Shown here: piece by piece, positions 1 through 12,695 of the stretch
How positions within the stretch are numbered: the stretch's first letter is position 1
Layout: each line of letters starts with the position of its first letter
Assembly (NCBI GenBank): GCA_003255065.1
Contig: QAOA01008792.1
Span: 1 to 64,000 of the forward strand
DNA: 64,000 nucleotides
From: Cercis canadensis
Lineage: Eukaryota; Streptophyta; Magnoliopsida; Fabales; Fabaceae
Reading direction: 5' to 3'
Notes under the pieces: generated by a model
Databases searched by the model: none
What the model was told of the DNA's origin: nothing
Seen by the model: only the letters and a program-made list of their open reading frames with translations
Translations under genes and position numbers: made by a program

Positions 1-1140
1 ATATGTTATAGATACCCTTTTTCTAGTTTGACATATTCTACCCACCATTATATGAGGAATACTCATTGATATGTCAATTGTGGAATAACTTATGGAATCA
101 GAAATGCATGTGCACTAACATACGTTGACAACACATACACAGTGGTTTAAACCAGGATGCTATCCTTTCTTGCTGTAGATACACAGTGATTCAGAACTTT
201 GGCCATTCTTCGCTGGAAAGTTATCCATTTAATTTATCCAGTAAAGTTGATTGATCCACAGTAAAATGACCTCGTGTTTATATTTAGGAGGAATCAAGAC
301 TCTAATTGAGGATTGCAAATTCATTTGTCTGCCTATAACTGTTATTCTTTTTGATTTCATCCGCAAAAGGTTTTCCTAAATATGAGGTTCACTTTTGTAG
401 TAATTGTGTCTATGTTTTTACAGCCATAGGGGTTCTAATATACAACAAAGATATTACTACAATTAGGAATGCTGGCAAAATGCATTTGTTTGGGAGTGAT
501 TTGAGTTCTTGTATTATAACGTATGAGCTGGACTTTCTAGTTATTTACTGAGACATGCAGTTAATATATCTGTTTGTGGCTTATAGGAGTTTTTAGGTAT
601 CCTGATTTGGTAAAGTCGAGCTTGGATTAGTTAGCGCCCTTTCAAAGCCATTCAAACTCCTTATCAGCTAACCATATCAACTCTCTTTCTACATCTGACC
701 AAAATTTTCAACAATGAAACTTTTGAAGAAGGTTGTTAGGATTTTGTATGTGATGTTTACTTCTTCAGGAAACTTAAGATTCTATTTGACTATCTAATGC
801 ATTCCTCAGATTCTAGAAGTATGAAATGCTGAACAACAAATTTTCTAATGTTACCCGCCAAATATCCCACTTGTGTTGTATAAAGAACTTGATTCAGCTA
901 ATAGGTGATATAATAGACATTGCCTAGTAATTAAAATTCAGGATTCATGAGTTTGCCACTTTTTTCTGTATTTTTAATGTTAGTTTCAATTGTTGAGTTA
1001 TTTAAAATAATTCAGTTTAATGTTGAGTGCATAATCCAAGGTAGTTGATATATGTGGAATTTGTTTAAATTATGGGAGATTTTATAAGTTTAATGCTTCA
1101 GAAGTATACTTTTACCAAATTAATAATCTCACTCATGCAG
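1..1140 (+). other. Carrier intron 8, 3' portion (non-coding)
   Basis: This stretch precedes a splice acceptor at 1140 and should be the downstream part of the intron before the last two carrier exons. Its first ~110 bases match the blocks that precede the detached NLR tails at about 22.25, 37.50, 46.25 and 58.40 kb, after which it diverges from them. I see no convincing coding region here; a 66-codon open stretch at 351-551 has no recognisable family features. Confidence 0.6.
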
Positions 1141-1690
1141 GTATTGTGGCACGGGACGGGTCTATTGGCTTGTATCGGGGGTTTGTGCCGAATGCTTTGA
1201 AAACTCTACCAAACAGCAGGTTTGTGTGATCTTCTTTCACTATAGAAATATGTTTATTATGTGTTGACTCAGTTTTTATTACAATAATCTTAGATACATG
1301 TTTTACTACATCTAGTTTGTCTTTAGCACTGAAAAGTTCATACACAGTTTATAATTCTTGGGTTATTATGGTTTCAATCTTGATCACCTACTCGGTGATA
1401 CATGATGATACCCTGCTTCTGATAGTCAATGGCTTCCTTTCTAAAAAATGAGGATTAAACCCTGTCTCAAACTAAACTGTTGGTGTTGACATTGCATGTG
1501 CTAATTATGCTCAGGTATATTCTACCCTTAAATAAGTTGTTCCTAGTTACCTGATTTGCCTCTTGTTTTTGTCTGCAGCATTAGGCTTACCACATATGAC
1601 TCCGTTAAACGGCTAATCGTGGCTAGTGAGAAAGAGTTACAAAAAGTTACAGAGGAAAATCGCAGCAAGCATAACACCAAAACTGAATGA
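1141..1690 (+). CDS. 3'-terminal exons of plastid ADP/ATP-type mitochondrial-carrier-family protein
   Basis: Two exons, 1141-1219 and 1579-1690, are bounded by consensus AG/GT sites and join in frame across AAC-AGC-AG|C. They encode the C-terminus of a mitochondrial carrier family protein: GLYRGFVPNALKTLPNSS, then IRLTTYDSVKRL and a charged tail ending at a TGA (1688-1690). The motif set matches the plant plastid envelope/thylakoid ADP,ATP carriers of the TAAC type (Arabidopsis At5g01500 and At3g51870), which exchange adenine nucleotides across plastid membranes. Exons 1-8 lie upstream of the window, so this may be the end of the one functional carrier copy here. No lesion is visible in these exons. 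All other carrier copies in the window lack exactly these two exons. The assignment rests on remembered family motifs, not on a search. Confidence 0.85.
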
Positions 1691-1893
1691 TGTTGAACTT
1701 TTGATCCTTACTGATTTAGCCATTGTTTTACCACTGAAATTTTTTGTGGAACTTAATGCTCCGGCAGATTTGTCCATTATTAGGGAAAATGATTTAGCTA
1801 CCATTGTTTTGTATCCTAGACCGCAAGTGAATTTTTTTAGGACAAAATGGCAGGGTGTAAATGCTTATTTTTTTTCTGAATTAAATTTTTAGT

Positions 1894-2405
1894 TGTTCTT
1901 TTTGTAATTATAAATAAATAAATAGGAATGTGTATGCTTCTTTGTGTGTTGTGACTTGTGAGTGATGTATCAATGGGCTTAAATATGATGATGAAGCCCA
2001 TATGTATAGGGCCAATATTACAGGCCTCAGCCCAATTTAAAAGAGTTTTGGGCAAGTCCAACTGATGGTACTGAAACTCACCATGCACTTGCGCACACAC
2101 AATTATAAATAGGTGAGTCCCCACTGAAATTACTAAATTAAATTACATTGGAACAAAAATAAAATAAAAATATGGTTCTTTCTTTCTTTCATCCTTGTAT
2201 TCTTTCCTTATTTCTTTCATCCGCTATTTGCTCGTTTCTCTCTCTCTCTCTCTCTTTCTCTATTTTTGCCTCTGCAACTACCTGCTCTCTTCCTTATCTC
2301 CTTTTCTCACATTTCAAGTTTTCCATTCAAAACCATGCAAGAAGAGAGAGCCATAGTAGCATTGAGGACTACCCAACCCTGAAACCCTCTCAATAACGTC
2401 TCGTT
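1894..2405 (+). promoter_or_regulatory. Candidate promoter and 5' leader of a lost carrier copy
   Basis: The stretch 1894-2060 resembles 34390-34530, which lies just upstream of a carrier first exon. It contains TGGGCTT/AAGCCCA and GGGCC site-II-like motifs common in plant housekeeping promoters, a TATA-like ATTATAAATAGG near 2102-2113, and then a strongly CT-rich leader (about 2170-2310) ending near an ATG at 2334 with only about 15 open codons. At about 2406 it is joined abruptly to carrier intron-8 sequence. I infer the promoter end of a further carrier copy whose coding exons were deleted. Promoter activity is inferred only. Confidence 0.4.
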
Positions 2406-2874
2406 CTGTCCAAATGTGTTCAGAACAAATATATAAGCATGGCTGGCTATTTGACATCAGAAACGTATTTGTGTAACGTACTTAAAGTCTAGTCTGTTGC
2501 AGCATTTTTGTTTAAGCTCTTACTATTAGTTTTGGCCCAAAGTTGTTAGTGTAGCTAGAGGAATTGAGTCACATTATTGGGGCCTTTGAATTCAACATTT
2601 CTTTAAGCATACATGCGAATTCAGAATGATTAGTAATCACAATATATTTATCTGAATGTTCCTTATATACTTCAAAATTATATCTATTGTTGCTTAAACC
2701 CCTTACTTAGATAGCTGCTACGTGTTAAATACTGCTCCTATATGTGTGTATATGTTATAGATACCCCTTTTCTAGTTTGACATATTCTCCCGACCTTTAT
2801 ATTAGGAATATTCATTTATATATATAACAATTGTGGAATAACTTATGGAATCAAAAATGTTTGTGCACTAACTT
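2406..2874 (+). repeat. Duplicated carrier-intron block preceding NLR tail A
   Basis: Starting at GTTCAGAACAAATAT this block is nearly the same as sequence following carrier exon 8 at about 21919-22379, 37255-37620 and 46012-46375, and similar to 58190-58525. It carries no ORF of note. It always ends at the ATGGTCGACATTG block that opens the detached NLR tail, so carrier intron and NLR tail move as one segment. Confidence 0.75.
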
Positions 2875-3494
2875 ATGGTCGACATTGTTCATAGTGATGC
2901 TGCCATAATCACTCTCCCAAAATTGAAGTCAGTGATATTGAAGGAACTTCCAGAACTGCATAGCAAATGTAAAGGGATCTTGGCCTGCACTTCTCTCAAA
3001 AAATTCATCATCTTTGACTGTCCAAATTTAATTGTGATGTCTCAAACGCAACCCCTTTTTGAGATAAAAGTAGTATGCCCATTCGAATGGGATTCTACAA
3101 TAAAAAAGGAATTATGCACTATACATCACAACCTTGTAAGTATGCTCTCTTTTAATTTCAATAAATTCCATTATTCACTTGGTTTTGACCTCGTATGAAA
3201 TCTCCTTGTTCAAATTATTAAAATTAAATCCATTATTCATTTTTCTGTGAATATTATGAGTTTATCATAACTCTCAATAAGATTCAAAAAGGATGTATAA
3301 GTAACATAATTCATGATTCAATGATCACATTTCAAAACAGAAAAACCATATTTTACCATAAAAAAGTTCAAAAGCATTGGCCAGATGCAGTGTAGATTAT
3401 TGCTTTCTTCTTGTCTATTAACAAGTTTGGTTGAACTCGAACGTTACAAATTCATCTTTTGCAGGTGGGACTTGTCAACTGTCAGAAGCTGTAA
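2875..3494 (+). CDS. Detached NLR C-terminal (LRR tail) exons, copy A
   Basis: An open stretch 2875-3135 ends at a donor (CTT|GTAAGT) and would splice in phase to 3465-3494, after an acceptor TTTTGCAG, giving the ending VGLVNCQKL-stop. It encodes LPKLKSVILKELPELHS...FIIFDCPNL, which matches the distal LRR of the local NLRs (KLPKLKSVTL...FKICKCSNL in copy 2). There is no NBS region upstream: it sits directly on carrier intron sequence. This is the longest and most NLR-like of five tails. The ATG at 2875 is only the first in-frame Met; nothing shows it is used. It may be an untranslated remnant or a 3' exon stranded by rearrangement. Confidence 0.55.
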
Positions 3495-5900
3495 TAGCTC
3501 AACGGTGAAATTGTAATTGTTTCATCATTGGATTTATTCTCTAACTGTTTCGTAAATTGTAAATAGTATGTTAAAGGAAGAACTGATGTATCTTATAATA
3601 GTACAAAGAGAGGTGATGTATAACTTTGTACATGGCCATTCTTATATATCAACTCTATCTATAATTTTGTAGTGGAATTCTATTGTGTGAATCTACGTAA
3701 GTACGCAACTTCTGCTGATGTTTGGAAATATCTCCAATGTGTCTATAACTAGAACATTGATGCTCGTCGGACCTACATATTGAACAATTATCTCAAGGAG
3801 AAAAAAACATTCAAGATTTCTATTCTAAGTTTACGAATTTATGGTTAAAATATGACATATGTTTTCTCAGAAGTTTGTTGTGGTAGTTTATCAACATTGC
3901 AGTCCATTCAAGAATCATGAGACAATTAGATTGCACATACCTTAGTTCTTGAGCATATATGAACATGGATCATTAATTGTCAGGAAACTAGGAATTTTAG
4001 TGAGACTCCTCTATAAAACTTAACAAACCATCAATAATAATAAAATAGGATGTATGAGCTGGAGAGTAAACTGATCCTCTCATGCCTTAGATGCAAATGA
4101 AAGCTTGCCTTCTTGATATCAATCTATCAAGCTATTCATCACGGATAACATATAAGATGAGAGTAGGGATATTTTCTTGTATTTTTATAATTTGAGTTAA
4201 CTTATTCATCACGGACAATTCACACACAAGTCTTAAAACAGCAATTTACCTTTAAGTCTAAGTACAACATGAAAAACTCCAATAATGATTAATTTTGTTT
4301 TGCTATTGTACAAAATTAAGATATTCAAATAATCTCCTACTTGAAAAATATATGTCAATTATATTTAAAAATAACATAAAACTAGCTAGATTAATTTTGC
4401 AACATGTGACCCTAACAATAATGTCAAATGTAGACACTTCAACTACAAACAAACGGAAGATTCTATAATACACCAAGATGTTTTGGATGCACCAATACAA
4501 CAAACAAAGAACTGTTAAGAAAAAACCACTTCACTAGTGCTGAAAGTTACATGGGATCATTTATGCTAACTTCATATATACACCCATTATTTTTTAAATA
4601 TTACAAGGTTGCCTCCTCATTTTCATTTATTCACATTTCCATTCCATCATAATATGTATTTGTTCTCTCAAACTTTGCCGCCGACAACATGCTTAAGTAT
4701 CCATATGTAATTACTGAGATAAAGTTAAAATAACACATATCACAAAAGTAAATAATCTGAAAATAGATAAATGAATGTACGATAATTAATATGATTTGGC
4801 AAATCATATGTTTATGAGAAGAAGAGGATATTATTCATCATTATAATTAATAAATTATTCCATTCAAGAAAAATAAACATGGTTAATCCCTAAACCCCAA
4901 TTCCATAACTTTTGTCAAATTTCTAACAAAAATAAGAAAAATAAAATAAGTCTTGATGGAACTTTATAGTTCTCTAAAACAACAAAAATATCAATTCATG
5001 TCTAAAAAGAAAGAATTGGGATCCTTAAAATGATTAGGACATGCATATCTACCTTTAATCTAAGTAGCTAAGATGCTTAAAACTCACTTTATATAAAAAT
5101 AAATTTTGAAAACAATAAATGTGACTCCTTAAGCTTGACCTCACTTTCTCTCTCTCATTTTTGTTAATCCCTTCTCCTTCTTTCTTTCTCATGCAAAAAA
5201 ATATATGAACATACCTTAATTTAAGAAGATTATGGCTACACCTATAGAGTTGGTGAGAGAAGAATTAGAGCGAGCCCAATCAATGAATAAATGACTAAGT
5301 CAACCAATAAAAGACCTCATTGGGGTCATACTTGGTATGACGGGCCCTAGTAGTTAAGGGGTAGTTTCCTCGAATTGGAATCTTGGGTTTGGTACACATT
5401 ATTTTCAGTCAATTCTATTTGGATAACGATCTAAACTTCTTTTCAATACTTTTGGTTATGATTTAGAATTCAAAGATGTAATTCAGAAATCTTAAGAATG
5501 ATTTTAATATTACTTAACTACAAACTGTTTAGTTAAAGATGTAAACTTCTTTTGCACTCTTCCCATGTTCTCTATATAGAGTTGTACTTATTATTGTTGT
5601 TGTCATTATACATTTCTTCATCTATTCATTCACACAATTTCCTTTTTCAATCTAGCACATAGAACTCGTAATTTTTCGTTTTAGTTTCATTTTGTCAGCC
5701 GAGGGAGAGATAAATGGGACTAAGAGCATTGAAAGAGAGAGTAAAAGATGGGTCACATTTTCATTTTTTTCAAAAAAAATTAATTTTATTAGATGGATGT
5801 ATTATCATTTTAGTGATGTTAATTATTTTAAAGATAGATAAACCCGTAGAGTATTTTACTTTAAAAGATATTTGAAAAGAACGTTCTCTTACATTAAATT
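3495..5900. other. Duplicated intergenic spacer, copy A
   Basis: This AT-rich stretch is paralogous, in the same order, to about 22900-26160, and its first 1.4 kb also to 46960-47880. No ORF with family features was seen. The pre-insertion site of the TIR element at 24604-25900 is preserved near 5596-5610. A block near 5190-5300 is a decayed version of the short ORF that is open at 48009-48194. Confidence 0.6.
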
Positions 5901-6689
5901 AGTTTATAACTATTAATACAGTTATAAACTTTTGAAATGTAAATTCCTTCTATTAAACTGGCATTTTTAGTTTCCTACAAAAAATCAGAAGCATTTAACT
6001 TTGATGCTCAATGCGAGTATCAGCCAATGGTCTCTTGAACTTAATCTTATTAGTATATATGATTTTAATAAAATTCTCTTTGCTTATGTGCTTTGTCATT
6101 CAGATAAAATTAAAGACAATGAAAAAAAAAAAAATACATGAAGTATTGAAACATTACACATTACCAGGGAACACTGATCGAAATAAAGCCAAAAAAATTT
6201 TACTTAAATATGTTACTGTTTAAACTAATTATGAAACTGAGTCTCTTTTGAATATTTTAATCTTGTAGTACTGAACAAAATAAGACATGCTACTTTAAAT
6301 ATAACGTTTTTCTTAAACATCTGCTACATCAAAGTAATGGATCTCAGTCATCAAAAAGGCTGCATCGCATGGAAATAAAGAGAATCGCTAGTTTACTAGA
6401 CATCTGGTCCCTTAAGGACATGCTATATCGATCCAGTTTATCCCTTAAGAACACATTGTATTGATATAATGACAAGAAAGAGAAAAGGAGGGAGACGCTA
6501 GAAAGAGAAACAGAAAAAGAAGTGTAATAATGACAAAATAGTAATTTTTGATTACTTTTGAAAGTTTTATTAATTAATATACATAACATGGCCAACAACC
6601 AAAAAAAAAAAAGTATTATGAATATACAAAGAGTAATGCTTATGCCATATTATTTACACTTACACCACACACATTCACACCATTAGCAT

Positions 6690-7395
6690 TTTCAATCTCA
6701 AGTACACATAAAAATTTAAGTGATTACAAGTTAGATTCAAATCATATCAACTATAAAGTATATAATAATAAAAGTAGAGGTAAGATCATACACCAAGTAA
6801 AAGGCACATCAGTTCAGTAACATGCAAATTAAAATTGAAAAAAAGGTGGACTTGAATATATCGTTAATTGTTTCTATTGGGGTTTTCTATTAATATAAGG
6901 GACAAGTAGAGAGAGAACGAATACAGATAGTGAGTAGAGCATTTAAAGTTTCAAAGAAATTAAGAAAAATAATTAAAATCAATTAATTTTTTTTACCAAC
7001 TTCAAAAACCAAATAATAATTTTCCCTCTTATATTTCCCTTTCCCTTCTTCACTTCTCATCGTTTAGTGGCACGGGAAACGATGCAGGTTTATATTTCCC
7101 TTTCCCTTTTTTCACTTCTCACTGTTAGTTGCACGGGAAACAGCTCAGGTTTTGCATGCCGGTTGCGGCAAGAGTACCATACCTCTCCTGTTGTCAACAA
7201 AATTTCGAAGGGACCTTCATTGTCAAGGAATCTCGCTTCGAAAAGCTTAGTATTCTCATAGTTTCTCATTCTTCGTCCAAGATTCTCATCATTATACTAA
7301 AGATGATTGAGCACATTAATTCAATATATGCGTTTGTTATGAAACTGTTGGTTTGAAAATAATTAATTCAATATCTACGTTTGTTATGAAACTGT
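6690..7395. other. Central segment of the inverted repeat with small tandem duplications
   Basis: The loop between the arms holds a roughly 65-bp unit present twice in tandem around 7025-7150 (TATATTTCCCTTTCCCTT ... GCACGGGAAAC) and a second duplicated unit around 7313-7400 (ATTAATTCAATAT ... TTTGTTATGAAACTGTT). Open stretches of 64-75 codons here show no family features and are probably chance. Confidence 0.5.
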
Positions 7396-7809
7396 TTAGG
7401 GCGAATATGTGCAGTGTAAGTGTAAATAATATGGGAAAAACATTACTCTTTGTATATTCATAATTTTTTTTTTTTGGTTGGCGATATTATGTATATTAAT
7501 TAATAAAACTTTTAAAAGTAATAAAAAAGTCCTCTTTCTCTTTCTCTTTGTCTCTCTCTCTTCTCTTTCTAGCATGTCCTCCCTTTTTCCTTTAATGAAC
7601 TAGCGTTTCCTTAAGACACGCTATATCAATACAACATGTCTTGATATAGTGTGTCCCTTAAGAGACCCACTGTATTTTAAATAAGCGAGTCTATTTATTT
7701 TCATGTGTTGCAGCTTTTTTTATGATTGGGATCCACTACTTTGATATAACGGATGTTTAAGAAAAGCACTATTTTTGAAGTTGTGTGTCTCATTTTGTCT
7801 AGTACTAAA

Positions 7810-8123
7810 TATTGACTATAACACTAATATACCAGTTAGTGTATATTAGTAATATACCAGTTAGTATTAGTTACAGTAGCATATGCATATCAGTTAGCAT
7901 TAGTTACATAGCAGAAGGTTAGTTTCGTAATTAGCTTTACATGAAGTGATTCAGCATGCAGTTATAAATGTCAGGCTGCACCTCTTGCCACGTGGATCAT
8001 CTATCACGTGTCATAACAAACTTGTAACTGAACTCTGCTCAATCCATTCTATATAAGGATGGCAGTTTATTCATTTCAGAATAATCAATAATCAAATTCA
8101 GCTTTACTTCTCAATTTGCAATA
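7810..8123 (+). repeat. Copia 5' LTR
   Basis: 314 bp, TATTG...CAATA. It contains a short internal duplication (two ATATACCAGTTAGT blocks), two ACGTG-core motifs (GCCACGTGG and TATCACGTGTC) and a TATA-like CTATATAAGGA near 8050, consistent with a pol II promoter. CTAAA target duplication lies at 7805-7809. Confidence 0.96.
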
Positions 8124-8135
8124 TGGTATCAGAGC
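8124..8135 (+). other. Copia primer-binding site (initiator tRNA-Met)
   Basis: TGGTATCAGAGC directly follows the 5' LTR. This is the standard plant copia primer-binding site, complementary to the 3' end of initiator methionyl tRNA. Confidence 0.95.
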
Positions 8136-8171
8136 ATTCATTTTTCTGTAGAGTCTAACCATCATTCAATC

Positions 8172-11100
8172 ATGCCAAAAGCTCCCGCTGCCAACCATGG
8201 TGCAGCCAATCGTGGCTGATCACCATCTCAAGCTGCACCAATCATTCCACCCAGAGTCGAAGAAGATCCTGCAAGCCCTTTCTTCATCCATGGAAATGAA
8301 AATCCAACACTCATGTTGGTACCAGAAAGTCTCCAAGGAAGCAACTACCACAGCTGGGCAAGATCCATGAAACTAGCTCTGCTAGCAAAGAACAAATTAC
8401 AATTTGTTGATGGCTCGATTCAACCTCCCACTCCAAATGATGTGTTCTATCGTGCCTGGGAGAGATGCAATATGATGGTGCTGTCATGGTTAATCAAGTC
8501 TGTACATCCCACAATTGCCAAGAGTATTTTGTGGTTTGATCTTGCACAGCAAGTCTGGAATGACTTGAAAGATCGATTCTCTCAAGGTGATCCCTTTAGA
8601 ATCATGGAACTTCAGGAAGAAATTTTTCACCTCAGTCAGGGAGTGTCCTCTGTCACTGAGTACTACACCAGATTGAAGATCTTGTGGGATGAGCTGTCGA
8701 ATTTAAGGCCAATACCTCTATGCGCGTGTATGGCAGGAGGTTGCAGGTGCTTCACCACAGCTTATACCTATCACATTCAAGATCAAACCATTAGATTCTT
8801 AAGAGGACTCAACGATTCCTATGCTACTGTTAAATCTCAGATTATGTTAATGGAACCATTGCCTCCCATCAACAAGGTATTCTCACTTGTTTTGCAGCAT
8901 GAGAGACAATTTGTCAACCCCATATCTGAAGCTGATTCTCAGCAAGAAATTATGGCTTTGGCAGCAAGATCTTATAATGCTAGGCAACAGGTTTCAAGCA
9001 AGAAACCTTATTGCACATTCTGTAACATGACAGGCCACACAGCTGACACATGCTATAAGAAACATGGTTACCCTCCTGGCTACAAACAGAAATCCAAGCA
9101 ATACCAAGTTAATCAGTGCACTGACTCTTTTCTCACAGATGAGGAAGATTTTGATGCAATGGAAGAAGCATCACCTGCACCAGACAAGCAAGAAGTGCGT
9201 TTGACACCAAATGAGTATAGTCAAATCATGAGTCTCCTTAAAAACAATAAGGCTGACTCTACGGGTTCTACAGCTTCAGCCATCAATGCCTTGAAGTTGA
9301 ACTCAACCTTCTCTGGCCTTACTGTTTTCGAGCCAAAGGAATCTCATGATCACTCTTCTGTCAGCTTCACTAATTCTAGTATGGTACTCTCCTGTCAATC
9401 TCTTGATATGAATTATAAAGATGCATGGATCATAGATTCTGGTGCTAACAACCATGTAACTTGCTGCTATGACTTTCTTGATTCCTGTGTACCTGTGAAC
9501 AATTATTTTGTAAGTCTTCCTAACAACATGTCAGCAGCGGTTACACACATAGGCTCTGTGACATTTTCAGACAAATTTTGCTTGCATCAAGTATTATATG
9601 TGCCCACATTCACTTTTAATCTCATCTCAGTTAGCAAAGTAACCAAAGATCTGAATTGTTCTTTCTTGTTACACTCTGACAACTGCTTAATCAAGGAAAC
9701 TGCTTCTTGGAGGACGATTGGCTATGCTAAGGAGCATTTGGGCTTATACCAACTCATCAATCCAACTGTCAAACGCAGACAAGTACCTGAGACTAGTCCC
9801 TGCACTTCTAGCACAGTCAAACCATCTATTGATTCTTCTTTTCATTCTGTAAATAGTTGTAGCAATAACCTTGACTGTCATGCCTTTGATTTGTGGCATT
9901 ATAGACTAGGGCACCCTCATCATGAAAAGATCAAACTTTTAGCAAAGCAGGTTGATATTGTAAGCTGGAATTCTGACATAAACTGTGACATATGCCCTTT
10001 GGCCAAGCAGAGAAGGGCCTCTTTTCCTACTAGTTCTTCTGTTTCTCTTCATATTTTTGATCTTGTGCATGTGGATATCTGGGGGCCCAGTTCAATCTTC
10101 TCGATGGATGGACACAAATATTTTCTTACCATAGTAGATGACTTCAGTCGATACACCTGGATTTATCCAATGAAGACAAAGGGAGAAGCTCGTACCTGTT
10201 TACAAAAATTTTTCACCCTTATGCAGAATCAATTCAGTATAACCATCAAGGCTATCAGAACTGACAATGGAGTTGAGTTTCAAATGGTTGATTTTTACAA
10301 TCAACATGGAATTATTCATCAGCTCAGTTGTCCTTACATGCCCCAATAGAATTCTGTTGTAGAGAGAAAGCACCAACACCTTCTCAATGTCATGAGGGCA
10401 TTACTTTTTCAATCAGGACTCCCTCTCATGCTATGGCATTTTGCAGTGTCTCATGCTGCCTACCTGATCAACAGGACTCCTAGCAGAATGCTTAACCACA
10501 TCACACCTTTTGAGAAGTTGTTCAAGTCTCCTCCTCAGTTACAGAACCTCAAAGTCTTTGGTTGTTTATGCTTTGTAGGCACCAGTGGCCCTCCNGCACC
10601 AGCGGCCCTCCAAGAGGCAAGTTTGATGCCAGAGCTTCCAAATGTGTTTTTCTGGGCTATATTCATGGTGTCAAAGGCTTTCGAGTATTAGATACTCACT
10701 CCATGAAACTCACAGTTTCCAGAAATGTCATGTTCCATGAGGCATCTTTTCCTTTTCTCAGTAAGGATCAGCCATTAGCCTCTGAGCCAATTTCTCCTGA
10801 TCAATGGCAACTTGAAGCACCTGTTTCCCCTTCTCCAATTCTTACATCTTCTTCCCCAGACCCTCCTGAATCTTTTTCTCCCCCTTTACATGATTCACCT
10901 CCATCTCCTTCTCCTCCTCTCACCAGTCATCACCATCCTCCAAACACACCCAGTCACTCTCCTTCTGATATTCCTATCCATACTACTAGGCCTCGCAGGT
11001 CCACAAAAGCTCCTAAATACCTTCGAGACTATCACACCAGAATTAATTGTCTTCCTGGTATCTCAACAGTTCCACATCCTCTTTCCCATGTCTTATCCTA

Positions 11101-12688
11101 TACTCATTTGCCCCAACAACAATAGGTCTTTGCCATGAATATTACCACTGTCACAGAACCTAAGACTTTCATAGAAGCTGCAGCTTCCTCACACTGGCAG
11201 AAAGTAATGGAGGAAGAAGTCAAGGCTTTAGAGCTCAACCAAACGTGGCTACTCACACATTTACCTCCTGGTAAGAAACCTATAGGGTGCAAGTGGGTAT
11301 ACAAAATCAAACACAAAGCTGATGGCACCATCGAAAGATATAAGGCCAGACTTGTTGCTAAGGGTTACACTCAACAGGAAGGGGTGGACTACTTGGAAAC
11401 CTTCTCTCCTGTTGCCAAACTCACTACTGTCAGAACTCTCTTAGCACTAGCTGCTGTCAAAGGGTGGGTTTTGCAGCAATTGGATGTGAACAATGCTTTT
11501 CTGCATGGAGACCTCCATGAGGAGGTTTATATGGCCATACCACCAGGGATGACTACATCTGATCCTCTTCTCGTTTGCAAGCTCCAGAAATCTCTTTATG
11601 GCCTCAAACAAGCCAGTAGACAGTGGCATCAGAAACTTTCTCATGCTTTGCTGTCTAAGGATTTTCACCCTGCTGCCTCAGATCCTTCCTTATTTGTCAA
11701 GAAAACTGCTCACTCTTTCACTGCCTTACTTATCTATGTTGATGATGTAATCATGACAGGCGATAGCACACAAGAAATCCACCACATCAAACAATTTCTG
11801 GATCAACAATTTCGAATCAAAGACCTGGGTGACCTGAAATTTTTCCTTGGTCTTGAAGTGCACAGAACTACTGATGGCATCAACCTTTGCCAACGCAAAT
11901 ATGCCTTAGAGCTCCTTGCTGATTCAGGTTTTCTGGGTAGCAAACCAGCTAAGACACCTCTTGCAAAGGGGGTCACTATGAACTCCACTGATGGGACTTT
12001 ACTATCTGATATCTCTGTTTATCGAAGATCGATAGGAAGGTTGCTTTACTTGACCAATACTAGGCCTGACCTGACTTTTGCAGTTCAACAACTTTCTCAA
12101 TTTGTGGACAAACCACGCACTGTCCATCTTAAGCATGCTCACAGGGTTTTGAGATATCTGAAGAGAGATCCAGGCAAAGGACTATGTTTTTCCTCCACTT
12201 CCTCCCTGCAACTCAAGTGCTTCTCTGATTCTGATTGGGCATCCTGCTCAGAAACTCGAAGGAGTATCACAGGGTTTTGTGTTTTTCTTGGAGATGCCCT
12301 CATTGGATGGAAAGCCAAGAAGCAATCCACAGTCTCTCGGTCTAGCACAGAGGCTGAGTATCGTGCCTTAGTTGCTGCTACTTGTGAACTCGTTTGGTTG
12401 CAATACTTGCTGCAAGATCTGCAAGTTCCCTTCTCTCAAGCACTTCTCTTCTGTGATAACAAATCAGCAATCTATCTCAGTCATAATCCTGTCTTCCATG
12501 AACGTACTAAGCATATTGAGATAGATTGTCATGTGGTTCGAGAAAAGATCCAAGCTGGTGTCATTAAGCTCTTGCCTGTGCACACTACGCAGCAACTTGG
12601 TGATTGCTTCACCAAGGCTCTTTCTGCACCTATGTTTGATGCCTTGATTTCTAAGCTGCACCTACAAAGCTTGTATGCTCCAGCTTAA
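8172..12688 (+). pseudogene. Copia gag-pol polyprotein, disrupted
   Basis: The frame opens at ATG 8172 and carries, in order: retrotransposon gag (NYHSWARSMKLAL...), a CCHC zinc knuckle (CTFCNMTGHTADTC near 9015), aspartic protease (IIDSGANNHV near 9430), pre-integrase LWHYRLGHPHH, integrase (HVDIWGP, then RTDNGVEF near 10260), reverse transcriptase (ERYKARLVAKGY, LDVNNAFLHG, and YVDDVIMTGD near 11735) and RNase H (SDSDWAS, STEAEYRAL, CDNKSAIYL). Lesions: TGA at 8217, TAG at 10347 just after the MPQ of integrase, and TAG at 11123 before RT. An N at 10595, flanked by a duplicated 16-mer, breaks the frame and may be an assembly artefact. The reading frame ends at 12688, seven bases before the LTR. 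Three nonsense codons mean this copy cannot make a full polyprotein, but RT and RNase H are open for 517 codons. Confidence 0.95.
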
Positions 12689-12694
12689 GGGGGG
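12687..12694 (+). other. Copia polypurine tract
   Basis: AAGGGGGG lies one base before the 3' LTR and overlaps the end of the pol reading frame. It is the expected plus-strand primer site. Confidence 0.85.
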
Positions 12695-12695
12695 C

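Noticed and set aside
351-551. 66-codon open frame in the carrier intron
   Set aside because: No family motif, not conserved in paralogous introns, length expected by chance in AT-rich DNA.
2172-2396. 74-codon frame starting MVLSFFHPCILS, signal-peptide-like
   Set aside because: It is a translation of a CT-rich leader; hydrophobic Leu/Ser/Phe content follows from composition.
7067-7356. Two overlapping frames inside the inverted repeat
   Set aside because: Low-complexity, overlapping tandem duplications, no recognisable domain.
10392-10691. Separate 99-codon gene starting [14 protein letters not shown]
   Set aside because: It is the continuation of copia integrase after the TAG at 10347.
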